Notes: generated by a model from the sequence alone, not told the origin. A DNA stretch of 14,838 bases from an uncultured Lachnospiraceae bacterium (GCA_947594085.1 CANQEB010000033.1:1-14838), one strand, 5' to 3'; shown: positions 6,501 to 13,562, numbered from the stretch's first letter. Numbers and translations are program-made.

Positions 6501-7703
6501 CACCGGGCGCTTTGTGACCATCTGTTTGTGTTATGTCAAACTACTATGGCTGTGGCTATCACGAAACGTACATTAGCAGGCTATACGGGTGTGGAAGTCA
6601 ATGCTATTTATATTCCTCGTTTGCTTGACCGTATGGAAGATAAACATCGCCTTGCGAGGAAACTGACAAATTCAGAAACGTGGAAGAAGGAGGGTGAGCG
6701 TTTGAAATTTGATGCAGTTGTAGGAAATCCGCCATATCAGCTAATGGGAGGTTCAGGCGGGACAAATGATGCGCCGATTTATCAGAATTTTGTGCAATTA
6801 GCTAAAGAATTAGACCCAACTTATATGTCATTTATTATGCCTTCTCGATGGTTTACTACAGGACGTGAGAATTTGATTGGAGGATTCCGCCGTGAAATGC
6901 TGACCGATAGAACTATCAGCAAAATGGTTGTTTATACGGATTCCCATGATATCTTTCCGTCAGTAGAAATCAAAGGTGGGCTTTGTTACTTCTTAATGGA
7001 TTCAAAATATAGCGGTGACTGTAGATATGAGCTGATAGATGGCGATGTGCGAACTGTCGATATGCGTAATCTTGGCGACTTTGATATTCTTATCAGAAAT
7101 GCAAGACTGGGAGAAATTGTAAAAAAGGTTATGTCTGGCGTTTCGAGCGAGAACGAAATGGTGGCATCTATTGTTTCATCTGACACTCCGTTTGGAATAC
7201 CGACCAATCCTTTTGGTAGTGCGAAAATGCCTATCCCTGTTTACCGTGATGAATCTGATGAACATAATACGCGTCTTTACTATTTGGAAAAAATGGAACG
7301 CTCTATAGCGTATGTGAGCAAAACATCTATCACGAAAAATGCGCAGGATGTTGACAGGTATAAAGTACTAATTCCAAAAGCGGGGGGATCTGGCAATGAC
7401 CCAATGGTCTTGGGCAAACCAATATGTGCTATGAATAATTCAGTTTGCTCACAAACTTTTTTGTATATTCCATTTGATAGTGAAGTAGAGGCGCTGAATT
7501 TTATTTCGTATTTACAGACGAAACTATTCCGTATTCTTGTGTCCGCTTGTAAGATTTCGCAGGACGCACCAAGTAAAACTTATCGCTTTGTTCCTATGCA
7601 GGATTTTTCTAGGCCATGGACGGATGCGGAATTGTATGCGAAGTATAATTTGACGGATGAGGAGATAACATTTATCGAGGCGACTATCAAGCCAATGGAG
7701 TGA
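3591..7703 (+). CDS. GIY-YIG/SF2 helicase/N6-adenine methyltransferase RM protein
   Basis: This 1370-residue protein combines restriction and modification. Residues 14-130 look like a GIY-YIG (T5orf172/MUG113-type) nuclease: LIYIFEI, GYLKIGE (27-33), R59, E102 and SEWYKV (121-126). An SF2 helicase follows: MRFGKT (202-207), VLVVTHRP (motif Ia), DEAH (322-325), SGTP (356-359), and the motif VI segment MQTIFRVQSAG (from 585). Residues 707-770 are a highly charged Lys/Glu/Gln linker. The methyltransferase has LTPWRVV (TPW 878-880, motif X), VLEMNSKSGLYPLY (931 on, motif I) and NPPY (1046-1049, motif IV, N6-adenine). The C-terminal third, with KVLIPKAGGSG and YRFVPMQDFS, fits an Eco57I/TaqI-type recognition domain. 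The order matches type ISP enzymes except for the nuclease class. AAGGGAGG (3577-3584) precedes the start, which overlaps the upstream stop. The helicase and methylase calls are firm; the GIY-YIG call is moderate. Confidence 0.85.
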   Translation: MNHDVYAGTVQYNLIYIFEIPDDAHRGYLKIGEHHFDSASSYKQLPPNCDELNNQAKLRIDQYTRTALIRYNLLYTELARVQVRLTDGTVESRSFSDHDVHEVLDRSGFDVHKFYDTDKDSEWYKVDLYTAIAAITAVKDGRNTLTATEMTRQLPDSVFSESIEPYNAKIGVIELREEQKRCVNKTKSAFLHGDRMLWDCKMRFGKTVTAYALVKKMNFQKVLVVTHRPAVVDGWRSDFKLMFDDERVFVTKANIMAGDRFTDMDASIDAENDRYLQNLAQSGKSFVYFASMQDLRGSALVRGKFNKNRAVFAMDWDIIIYDEAHEGTQTERGLAVQELLEKPKDGKNPKKVLQLSGTPYNLLNQYSDDNVFQWDYVMEQQAKYRWENQHPGDHNPYADLPELRICTFDLRKKLVGSYRYEDENIAFNFREFFRTWTGDPKRDFRVLPAGVKIGDFVHAEDVWAFLDLISNESKDSNYPFSTQEYRDMFRHTFWILPGIKEAKAFSSMLRRHPGFEGYEVVNVAGEGDVEKPYDDALAEVREAIKNHDRTITLSCGKLTTGVTVKEWTGVMLLSGSSSTGAAGYMQTIFRVQSAGSIDGKQKMVCYAFDFAPDRALKVLAEVHSLKKSAVGTDDAGRVALGEFLNFCPVLAEADTGMEPYDVSKMMRQLKKITVDAAIKSGFDDDSIYKVDAGIVMDKERLNLVDILKKRLTPQKKEKKQSKVDVNRQGLSPEEYKKAQDAKRKPKRERTPEEQAALDKEKEMKKQQQGLFDLLRNVSIRLPLLIFGTAADFDESIRLAEFVDKIDAASWQEFMPKEVDKELFLKLLVFYDEDVIEGAGMRIRRMAKAADELMPTRRVIKIAEIFTYFKNPAKETVLTPWRVVNMHMGDTIGGYNFYKEGYPMQDGLLEEPRLVEQGEVTSDLFLNDKIRVLEMNSKSGLYPLYMAYSIYRMMLPKDEEQMTLEEAQVWWHRALCDHLFVLCQTTMAVAITKRTLAGYTGVEVNAIYIPRLLDRMEDKHRLARKLTNSETWKKEGERLKFDAVVGNPPYQLMGGSGGTNDAPIYQNFVQLAKELDPTYMSFIMPSRWFTTGRENLIGGFRREMLTDRTISKMVVYTDSHDIFPSVEIKGGLCYFLMDSKYSGDCRYELIDGDVRTVDMRNLGDFDILIRNARLGEIVKKVMSGVSSENEMVASIVSSDTPFGIPTNPFGSAKMPIPVYRDESDEHNTRLYYLEKMERSIAYVSKTSITKNAQDVDRYKVLIPKAGGSGNDPMVLGKPICAMNNSVCSQTFLYIPFDSEVEALNFISYLQTKLFRILVSACKISQDAPSKTYRFVPMQDFSRPWTDAELYAKYNLTDEEITFIEATIKPME

Positions 7704-7709
7704 AATAGT

Positions 7710-8297
7710 ATGAGCGAAGTGAGAAACGAAGAATACTTTAAGCGGTATACTGGACTATATAATTTAATTTTAAAATCTTATGTTGACAAGTATTTATTAG
7801 AAGCGATTAAGATATATAATTACAATATGAAACAGGGGAAGGCTACCCTCACGAAAAATGGTTTTTATATACTTGATCATATTTGTGAGTTGATAAAGTG
7901 CGATCTTGCCTTAATTATATGGAAAATCTATATTGATAATAATCCAAAGGCCAACACTATTCAACATTTAAACACTTTTGTTCATAAAGAAGGCAAAGGT
8001 AAAAGAGTATCTATGAGTCTTGCACCACAATATGGCCTGATTTGTGATAATATAAAACAAGTGCGGAGTACATTTCTTGCACATGATGATTTACAGCAGA
8101 AAGGTAATCCCATAAAAATGGAAGATCTGTTTGATATTTTGGATGAATTGAGAGAAAAGTTTAATGTGTTATGTGATGAAATGATAGATGATAGAGTTCG
8201 CCCTATAACGAAAGGAGATGTAGGTGCTATCAGTTTGAAGTCTTTTATTAGTTTTCTTTCGATGATTCAAAATGATGCCGTTAAAATTCAAGACTGA
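7710..8297 (+). CDS. HEPN protein, AbiU2-like
   Basis: This 195-residue, mostly helical protein resembles the AbiU2-like HEPN family. The key segment is QVRSTFLAHDDL (117-128), giving R119-x5-H125, the RX4-6H signature of HEPN ribonucleases; the AHDDL context is typical of AbiU2-like members. HEPN proteins of this type usually cleave RNA and cause growth arrest or abortive infection when activated. The start lies 6 nt after the stop of the methylase gene; the only ribosome site, GGAGTG (7697-7702), is within that gene's last codons, so translation is probably coupled. The sequence is clearly richer in A+T than the methylase gene, suggesting a separate origin. No antitoxin-like gene is adjacent unless the AbiJ-like neighbour serves as partner. 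Family membership is inferred from the motif and overall pattern. Confidence 0.65.
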   Translation: MSEVRNEEYFKRYTGLYNLILKSYVDKYLLEAIKIYNYNMKQGKATLTKNGFYILDHICELIKCDLALIIWKIYIDNNPKANTIQHLNTFVHKEGKGKRVSMSLAPQYGLICDNIKQVRSTFLAHDDLQQKGNPIKMEDLFDILDELREKFNVLCDEMIDDRVRPITKGDVGAISLKSFISFLSMIQNDAVKIQD

Positions 8298-8409
8298 AAA
8301 AATGTATGATCCTGCTTTTACAGTGTTCATTTTCGAATGCGTAATTATCTCCCATAGGGACTGTAGGATGTATTATACTGTTTGCACTGATTTTTATGAG
8401 GAGAAACAG

Positions 8410-9702
8410 GTGAATCGTATTACAGAAGTAACCAAACGGGATATTTATAATTTGTTTAAAAATGGACTAGAAATAGATGCCTTTTTTGAAACCAGAACAG
8501 TTTCATATCTATATTTTGGACAGCTTGAAGAAGTCGATTTCCTTAAAAGGCTATATGCATTGAAGGATATGCCAAGCTCAGATTTGAGATATAAAAATGC
8601 AGAACAAGATATAAGGCAGCATATAGATAATAACGATTATCCAAATTGTTGGGTTTTTGAAGATGAACGTTTTTTGTTGCAAAACGGTGATGATGAAACG
8701 TATTTGAAATTTCTATGTGAAATTTTTCACCCTGCTGTGAGATATGAAAAAGGTTATTGGAAAGATTTTTTAGAGAAAATTAATAGTTTATTGCGAAATG
8801 ATGGATATGAGCTTTATCCGGCAGAAAAGCTTTCCAATCGTGATGTTTATAAATGGAGGATATTTCAACAAGAGGAAAGCACGTTGTTTGTTCCATTTTC
8901 TCAAAGGAATTCTAAAGCTATAAAAGAAAAAAAGATAGTATTGTCCATAAATAGAAAAGCTAGAAATCAGATTTATCAATTTCTGGAACGTTGTAATTTT
9001 GAATATCAGGCGACAAATGACACGGGCCTGAAATATTATACTAACGTAGCAGAAGATGTATTTTATGATATGAGACAGTTTTATATGCCAAAGTGCTTTA
9101 ATAGCCAGAATGAATATGTAGAGACTAATGATTTGCGCGATTTTATATTTTTTAGTACACCATATTCTGTCTTAGATGCAATAGAGTTTTTTGCAAGGCA
9201 TAGTATGCTAGAAGATTTTGAAGCTCAAATTAACACGATATTAAAGTTGAACGATATTACATTTCGATTTAGTAATGGTAAAATAGTTAATTCATTTGAC
9301 GAACCCATAACGCGCAATTCAATAGATATGGTGGAAGAAGCTGGACTGAAAGAATTGCTACAGGAAGCATCTAAATATTATAATGCAAATAATATGCAAA
9401 TTGCAGTAGAAAAACTTTGGGATGCATTTGAGAGATTAAAATCATATTATTGTTCTTTATCCATAGACAAGAAAGAATCTATAAATAGGATTATACAAGA
9501 TATGGGAAATAGCCAGCAGGAATTTATAGAATTATTTGATAAAGAATTTCGGGAACTTACAATTTGGGGGAATAAGTTTAGGATTAGACATCATGAAACG
9601 ACAAAGATTGATATTCAAGATAAAAGACATCTTGAATATTTTTATAAACGATGTCTGACGTTAATCACAACAGCAATTGAGTACTTAGAAGGAAGATTAT
9701 AA
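8410..9702 (+). CDS. AbiJ-like abortive infection protein
   Basis: This 430-residue protein begins at GTG 8410, with AGGAG (8399-8403) 6 nt upstream; the open frame reaches back to 8272 but those starts lack a ribosome site and overlap the HEPN gene. Residues 1-150 match the AbiJ_NTD3 pattern: ITEVTKRDIYNLF near the start, FGQLEEVDFLKRLYALKDMPS, then WVFEDERFLL and FLCEIFHPAVR, and INSLLRNDGYELYPAEKLS. The C-terminal part is helical (LLQEASKYYNANNMQIAVEKLWDAFERLK) and contains RIRHHE (from R391), like the terminal HEPN-like domain of AbiJ proteins, although it does not fit RX4-6H exactly. AbiJ was described in lactococci as a phage abortive-infection protein; the mechanism is not settled. A TATACT (8374-8379) lies in the 112-bp gap before the gene, without a clear -35 box. 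The gene is A+T-rich like the HEPN gene before it. Confidence 0.72.
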   Translation: MNRITEVTKRDIYNLFKNGLEIDAFFETRTVSYLYFGQLEEVDFLKRLYALKDMPSSDLRYKNAEQDIRQHIDNNDYPNCWVFEDERFLLQNGDDETYLKFLCEIFHPAVRYEKGYWKDFLEKINSLLRNDGYELYPAEKLSNRDVYKWRIFQQEESTLFVPFSQRNSKAIKEKKIVLSINRKARNQIYQFLERCNFEYQATNDTGLKYYTNVAEDVFYDMRQFYMPKCFNSQNEYVETNDLRDFIFFSTPYSVLDAIEFFARHSMLEDFEAQINTILKLNDITFRFSNGKIVNSFDEPITRNSIDMVEEAGLKELLQEASKYYNANNMQIAVEKLWDAFERLKSYYCSLSIDKKESINRIIQDMGNSQQEFIELFDKEFRELTIWGNKFRIRHHETTKIDIQDKRHLEYFYKRCLTLITTAIEYLEGRL

Positions 9703-9754
9703 ATCTAAAATGCGTATATATGCCAAGATGATACAGACTCGGGAGGTGATGTAA

Positions 9755-11428
9755 TTGATATACACAGATACAGAACTAAAAGAAAAAATATATGAACTGA
9801 TTCATGATTTTGAAAATGAGATAGTTGAATTCAAGGAAGCAAATAATGATTATTCTTTTAAGGACATTGGTAAATATTTTTCGGCTTTGGGGAATGAAGC
9901 CAACATCAGAGGAAAGTCAGAAGCGTGGCTTGTGTTTGGAATAACCGATAAAGGTGAATTCAAAGGAACGGAATATCGCAGGAACGGAAATCTCCAATCG
10001 CTAAAAAAGGAAATCGCCAATGGGACAAATGAGAGGATGACATTTCTTGATATTTATGAGATTACTATAGAGAGGAGCAGGATTGTTGCCTTTCAGATTC
10101 CTCCGGCTATGCCTGGGATTCCGACGACGTGGAACGGGGCGGCGTGGGCACGAGAGCATGAGTCTTTGGTTCCGCTGCCTATGAATAAAGTTGACTTGAT
10201 TCGCAGTCAGCTGGGCATGGATTGGTCGAAAGAGATTGTCAAAGATGCAACGATAGAGGATTTGGATCTAGAAGCCGTTGCATATGCAAGGAAAATGTTC
10301 TCTCAAAAGCAGGAGGATCGGAAGCAGGCAAAAGAGATTCTTTCCGGTTTGTCGGATATTGATGTACTTAACAAGGCGGGGATTTGCTTTAAAGGGAAAA
10401 TAACCAGAACAGCGCTTTTGCTTTTGGGAAAGAAAGAGTCAGCATTTTATTTTGATGGCTTTACTCCAAGAATTACATGGACGCTGTATAATGCAGACAA
10501 GACGGTAAAAGCGTATGAACACTTTGACATGCCGTTTTTGCTGGCAGTGGATAAGGTGTATGCGAAAATCAGAAATGAGAAGTACAGATATATTGCAGAG
10601 CAACAGACTTTATTTCCGGAAGAAGTTCAGCAGTATGATACGGATCTTGTAAAAGAGGTAATCAATAATTGTATAGCTCATTCGGATTACAGACGTCATG
10701 GCAAAATTAATGTTGAGGAATTTGAAGATCATTTAGTATTTATCAACGAGGGCGCTTTCATACCGGAAACAATAGAGAAAGCTTTAGAGCCGGGTTACAA
10801 GCCGCCATATTATCGAAATGCGTTTCTGTGCAATGCGATGATGAATATGTATATGATAGATACAAACTCAATGGGAATACCGATGATATACAATATACAA
10901 AAGGAGAGATGCTTCCCGCTTCCATCTTATGATCTTGACGTCATGAACCGAGTCAGCGTCACTATATACGGGAGGGTTCTCGATAAAAATTACACGCGGC
11001 TGCTACATTCTAAGGGAGATATGGATCTGAGGACGGTATTTCTTTTGGATCAAGTTCAGAAAAGAAAGACTATTTCAAAAGACGATTATAGAATGCTGAA
11101 GAAAGCCGGACTGGTCGAAGGACGTTACCCAGCGTTATATGTGTCGTATAAAGTAGCTGAAGCTGTTGGGGACAAAGCTGGTTATATAAGAAACAGAGGA
11201 CTTGAGGAAAAGATTTGTAAAGAGTTTATCATCTCAGCTCTTCAGAATGGTCCGCTGAAGAAAGCCGATATATTTGTGGCTATGAGACACGCATTCCCAG
11301 AGGTTCTTACAGAAGAAAAACAGTACAAAAAACTGTCAAATTTACTGCAGAAGATGAAAAAGGAAGGAACGATTGATGTGAAAGGCAGTACAGTTCATGC
11401 TGTGTGGTATTTGACTATGTCGATTTAG
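9755..11428 (+). CDS. AlbA_2/ATPase-wHTH regulator, second copy
   Basis: This 557-residue protein has the same general plan as the regulator at 260 but is longer and diverged. The start is TTG 9755, set by GGGAGGTG (9741-9748) 6 nt upstream; no ATG nearby has such a site. Residues 20-145 are AlbA_2 (EIVEFKEAN at 22-30, WLVFGITDKGEFKG at 58-71). Residues 299-335 (VKEVINNCIAHSDYRRHG, then FEDHLVFINEG) fit the HATPase_c_4 domain, with the conserved N-box E301-x3-N305. GIPMIYNIQKE (374-384) continues that fold. Residues 485-555 form a C-terminal winged helix. It lies 52 bp after the AbiJ-like gene and is probably the last gene of the defence operon. Its stop codon is embedded in the first of a series of TTAGTCAA repeats, which are candidates for its binding sites. 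A regulator or sensor role is inferred. Confidence 0.82.
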   Translation: MIYTDTELKEKIYELIHDFENEIVEFKEANNDYSFKDIGKYFSALGNEANIRGKSEAWLVFGITDKGEFKGTEYRRNGNLQSLKKEIANGTNERMTFLDIYEITIERSRIVAFQIPPAMPGIPTTWNGAAWAREHESLVPLPMNKVDLIRSQLGMDWSKEIVKDATIEDLDLEAVAYARKMFSQKQEDRKQAKEILSGLSDIDVLNKAGICFKGKITRTALLLLGKKESAFYFDGFTPRITWTLYNADKTVKAYEHFDMPFLLAVDKVYAKIRNEKYRYIAEQQTLFPEEVQQYDTDLVKEVINNCIAHSDYRRHGKINVEEFEDHLVFINEGAFIPETIEKALEPGYKPPYYRNAFLCNAMMNMYMIDTNSMGIPMIYNIQKERCFPLPSYDLDVMNRVSVTIYGRVLDKNYTRLLHSKGDMDLRTVFLLDQVQKRKTISKDDYRMLKKAGLVEGRYPALYVSYKVAEAVGDKAGYIRNRGLEEKICKEFIISALQNGPLKKADIFVAMRHAFPEVLTEEKQYKKLSNLLQKMKKEGTIDVKGSTVHAVWYLTMSI

Positions 11429-11630
11429 TCAACGAAATGAGATTTTAGTCAAAGATTAGTCAAAGATGAGACATAGTTAGTCAACGAGAAACTTGAAATT
11501 CAAAGGATTTTCGGGATTTTCGTTGACTAAAATTCAATATCCTTATTTTTAAAATTAGTCAAGAGTTTAGTTCTTGTGATGCAATCGAGCTGTATACTCT
11601 ATTAGAAATGATAGGAAAATGTTTGGCTAA
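11425..11630. repeat. TTAGTCAA repeat cluster after the second AlbA_2 gene
   Basis: Exact TTAGTCAA copies lie at 11425-11432 (containing the TAG stop of the preceding gene), 11445-11452, 11456-11463, 11477-11484 and 11555-11562, with an inverted exact copy TTGACTAA at 11523-11530 and an inverted one-mismatch copy TTGGCTAA at 11623-11630. Spacing is irregular (20, 11, 21 bp between the first four starts), unlike a microsatellite. The inverted core TTGACTAA differs by one base from the TTGAATAA core of the array in front of the other AlbA_2 gene. This 286-bp stretch between genes shows no coding region. Operator use is inference. Confidence 0.8.
11477..11530 (+). terminator. Inverted repeat with possible terminator role
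   Basis: TTAGTCAACGA (11477-11487) is a perfect inverted repeat of TCGTTGACTAA (11520-11530), and three further pairs inside (one G-T) bring the stem to 14 bp. The loop contains a 9-bp tandem repeat, GGATTTTCG, at 11505-11513 and 11514-11522, which runs into the right arm. The T-rich stretch downstream (11545-11550) is not directly adjacent, so termination is possible but not well supported; paired operator sites would explain the symmetry equally well. Confidence 0.35.
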
Positions 11631-11714
11631 GTAAATTTGGGTGAGGTAATATCCTGCACTTTCTATCTTGCGTGATTAAAATGCTTGCCCCATATTTTTA
11701 AGGAGGATCCCTTC

Positions 11715-12842
11715 TTGAAAAATAATCTGATGAAATATCTCCGGGAATACGGGGACCGCAGCTTTCGCGAGATGCCGTTCTCCGAGGTGGACGCGCTGGT
11801 GCTGGCGTTGCTCGTCTATATGAAGTTTGACGGTATCGTGCCGGGATTCAACCGCGGTGCTTCGATGAGCTGGGAGGACATTAAGAAGAAAGCGGGCTGG
11901 GAGCATCTTTTTTCCGACCCGGTCTACGGCTCATCGTACCGGGAGGCGTTTTCGCTGATTTCGGGAGGTCGGCGCTTTGGACGGATTCGGGTTAACTATT
12001 TCGTCGAGTGGGTCGACGAGGAGCGGGAGGCTCAGTTCGCGGCGATCACATTCTTTCTGGGAGAGAGCAGCGTGTTTGTGGCGTTTCGCGGGACGGACGA
12101 ACATCTGGTGGGCTGGAAAGAAGACTTTAATATGAGCTTCATGCGGCTGGTGCCGTCGCAGAAACGGGCACTGGATTATGTAAAAGGCGTCGCGCGCTAT
12201 ACGAGCGGGCGTATGATCGTGGGCGGACATTCCAAGGGCGGCAATCTGGCGGTCTACGCCGCTTCGTTTGTCCCGAAGGCAGTGCAGGAGCGGATTCGCC
12301 GTGTTTACAGCTTCGACGGCCCCGGACTATGGCGGCATTTTTATGAAACGCCGGGGTTTCTGCGGATTCGGGATCGGTACTGCAAGATCGTACCGGAGCA
12401 GTCCGTATTTGGGATGATGTTTTCGCACTACAAAGATTATCGCGTGGTAGCGGGATATAAGGGCGGCTTTGTCCAGCATGATCTGATGCAGTGGAAGATC
12501 CGCGGCTCACGGTTCTGGTATAAAAGACAGCTTCGAAAGAAGAGCAGCAGGCGAAACAGAAGATTTGACGAGTGGCTTCGTTCGCTCCCGGCAGGGCAGG
12601 CTGCGCTGTTCGTTGATACCTTGTATGAACTCATCCGCTCGACCAGAGCTGGGAATGTGTATGAGCTGCTTCAGCGGCCGGTCGCTTTGGTGCGGACAGT
12701 GATCAAAAAGTTTCGAAAGATGGAAAAAGAGAGAAGACGGCAGTTCTGGAAGATCCTCCGCGGGATGCTCCGGGCGATATTGTCGGGCAAAGCGCGGCAG
12801 AGTGCCGGAAGAAAAGGAAACGGGGAAATCAATAAAAGATGA
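11715..12842 (+). CDS. Mbeg1-like alpha/beta hydrolase (DUF2974)
   Basis: This 375-residue protein matches the Mbeg1-like/DUF2974 family common in Clostridia. The start is TTG 11715, with AGGAGG (11701-11706) 8 nt upstream. The N-terminal part reads MPFSEVDALVLALLVYMKFDG, as usual in the family. FVAFRGTDE precedes the nucleophile elbow GGHSKGGNLAVYAA, where S173 is the likely catalytic serine. YSFDGPGL and a later HDLMQW segment (a candidate catalytic His) complete the hydrolase pattern. The last 90 residues are strongly basic and rich in Arg and Lys. No signal peptide is seen. The substrate is unknown; a lipase or esterase role is predicted by the fold. A -10-like TAAAAT (11677-11682) lies upstream but without a good -35 box. 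The gene is G+C-rich and probably belongs to the host backbone. Its stop lies 12 bp from the stop of convergent vapC. Confidence 0.85.
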   Translation: MKNNLMKYLREYGDRSFREMPFSEVDALVLALLVYMKFDGIVPGFNRGASMSWEDIKKKAGWEHLFSDPVYGSSYREAFSLISGGRRFGRIRVNYFVEWVDEEREAQFAAITFFLGESSVFVAFRGTDEHLVGWKEDFNMSFMRLVPSQKRALDYVKGVARYTSGRMIVGGHSKGGNLAVYAASFVPKAVQERIRRVYSFDGPGLWRHFYETPGFLRIRDRYCKIVPEQSVFGMMFSHYKDYRVVAGYKGGFVQHDLMQWKIRGSRFWYKRQLRKKSSRRNRRFDEWLRSLPAGQAALFVDTLYELIRSTRAGNVYELLQRPVALVRTVIKKFRKMEKERRRQFWKILRGMLRAILSGKARQSAGRKGNGEINKR

Positions 12843-12854
12843 GAGCGAAACAGC

Positions 12855-13262
12855 TTATGCGTTTTCCACCCAATCCTCCAGAGAGAGCTGCGGCACCCGG
12901 CTGAATTCGGACATATTGTGCGTGATGACAGTCAAATCTCTTGAAATGCCCTGCGCCGCGATTTGGATATCGTAAGGACCGATTATCGTGCCTTTCTGCG
13001 CAAGAAAAGCCCGGATCTGTCCGGCGGCTACGGCGTCCTGTTCGGTGAACGGAAGAATCGTGAATGCGGAAAGAAACATATGCATGCGAAATCTCGTCTG
13101 CTCCTTCCACATGCTTTTGGCGGCGCCGTATTCCAGTTCGCTCACTGTGATGGAAGAGACCGCGATCTCGTCCGGATGGATGCAGAACAGTTTCTGCGTC
13201 AGAGATGGGTATTTGTCTTTTAAAGCATAGATGCAGATATTTGTATCAAGAAGGTATTTCAT
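12855..13262 (-). CDS. vapC: VapC-type PIN domain toxin
   Basis: This 135-residue protein is a PIN-domain ribonuclease of a type II toxin-antitoxin system. The acidic metal-binding residues are visible: D6 in LLDTNICIYAL, E42 in VSELEYG, D98 in GPYDIQIAAQ, and the segment THNMSEFSRVPQL (114-126), where many relatives have TNN-x2-EF. VapC toxins cut specific RNAs, often initiator tRNA or rRNA, and are held inactive by VapB. The start ATG overlaps the stop of the antitoxin gene as ATGA, the usual coupled order with antitoxin first. The stop lies 12 bp from the stop of the convergent hydrolase gene with no terminator hairpin between them. Confidence 0.9.
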   Translation of the reverse strand: MKYLLDTNICIYALKDKYPSLTQKLFCIHPDEIAVSSITVSELEYGAAKSMWKEQTRFRMHMFLSAFTILPFTEQDAVAAGQIRAFLAQKGTIIGPYDIQIAAQGISRDLTVITHNMSEFSRVPQLSLEDWVENA

Positions 13263-13495
13263 AATTCCTCTCTTTCTGCTATATCATTGAAAGACGGCTG
13301 CGAGCGGTCTTCCATAAAATTGTCGGGAACCATGCCAATGCTCTCCCGGAGAGGAAACCATGGATCATCCGTTGGGAAAAGGACATATCCGTTTCCAAGC
13401 CTGCGGATATAGAATTCCTTTTGATCGGTGTGCGCTTCCTTGGGGATACGAATCGCCTGACTGTTTCCACTTTGGAATATTTTTGCCGTCAGCAT
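13259..13495 (-). CDS. vapB: VapB-type antitoxin, AbrB/MazE fold
   Basis: This 78-residue antitoxin starts at the ATG whose A is at 13495, because AGGGAG lies 9 nt upstream on the minus strand; the longer open frame to 13531 would begin in the promoter palindromes. The N-terminal MLTAKIFQSGNSQAIRIPKE is the signature of AbrB/MazE-type swapped-hairpin DNA-binding domains in VapB proteins. The C-terminal tail (from about residue 45: PWFPLRESIGM and beyond) should wrap around VapC. It is expected to repress its own promoter by binding the GTATATAC palindromes just upstream, more tightly in complex with VapC; this is known for the family and inferred here. Confidence 0.88.
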   Translation of the reverse strand: MLTAKIFQSGNSQAIRIPKEAHTDQKEFYIRRLGNGYVLFPTDDPWFPLRESIGMVPDNFMEDRSQPSFNDIAEREEL

Positions 13496-13519
13496 ATCAA
13501 AAGTCTCCCTTCTATATTT

Positions 13520-13544
13520 ATGTATATACATATAGTATATACAT
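13520..13544. promoter_or_regulatory. Tandem GTATATAC palindromes, vapBC operator
   Basis: ATGTATATACAT (13520-13531) is a perfect 12-bp palindrome. A second GTATATAC core lies at 13535-13542, 13 bp from the first (13522-13529). The two cores cover the -10 box and start point of the vapBC promoter, the usual place for a VapB operator. Binding is inferred. Confidence 0.7.
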
Positions 13545-13562
13545 GAGAAAGCGAAGTGTCAA
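13534..13562 (-). promoter_or_regulatory. Strong sigma-A promoter of vapBC
   Basis: Read on the minus strand, a perfect -35 box TTGACA (13562-13557) and -10 box TATACT (13539-13534) are separated by 17 bp. Transcription should start near 13527, about 32 nt before the vapB ATG. The -10 region overlaps a GTATATAC palindrome, fitting autorepression by the antitoxin. Confidence 0.85.

Larger units (their letters stand above)
2276..11428 (+). other. Defence island: RM, AbiU2-like, AbiJ-like, AlbA_2
   Basis: Six plus-strand genes stand in close order behind one good promoter: HTH regulator (interrupted), M subunit, GIY-YIG/helicase/methyltransferase, HEPN protein, AbiJ-like protein and AlbA_2 regulator. 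Junctions are a 28-bp overlap, a 4-bp ATGA overlap, then gaps of 6, 112 and 52 bp. The 112-bp gap could hold another promoter. Base composition drops toward A+T within the HEPN and AbiJ genes compared with the flanking hydrolase, NUDIX and pckA genes. No transposase, integrase or attachment repeat is visible at the borders. Confidence 0.6.

Noticed and set aside
8272..8409. Longer N-terminus for the AbiJ-like protein
   Set aside because: Starts before 8410 lack a ribosome binding site and the extra residues do not fit the AbiJ N-terminal pattern, while GTG 8410 has AGGAG at the correct distance.
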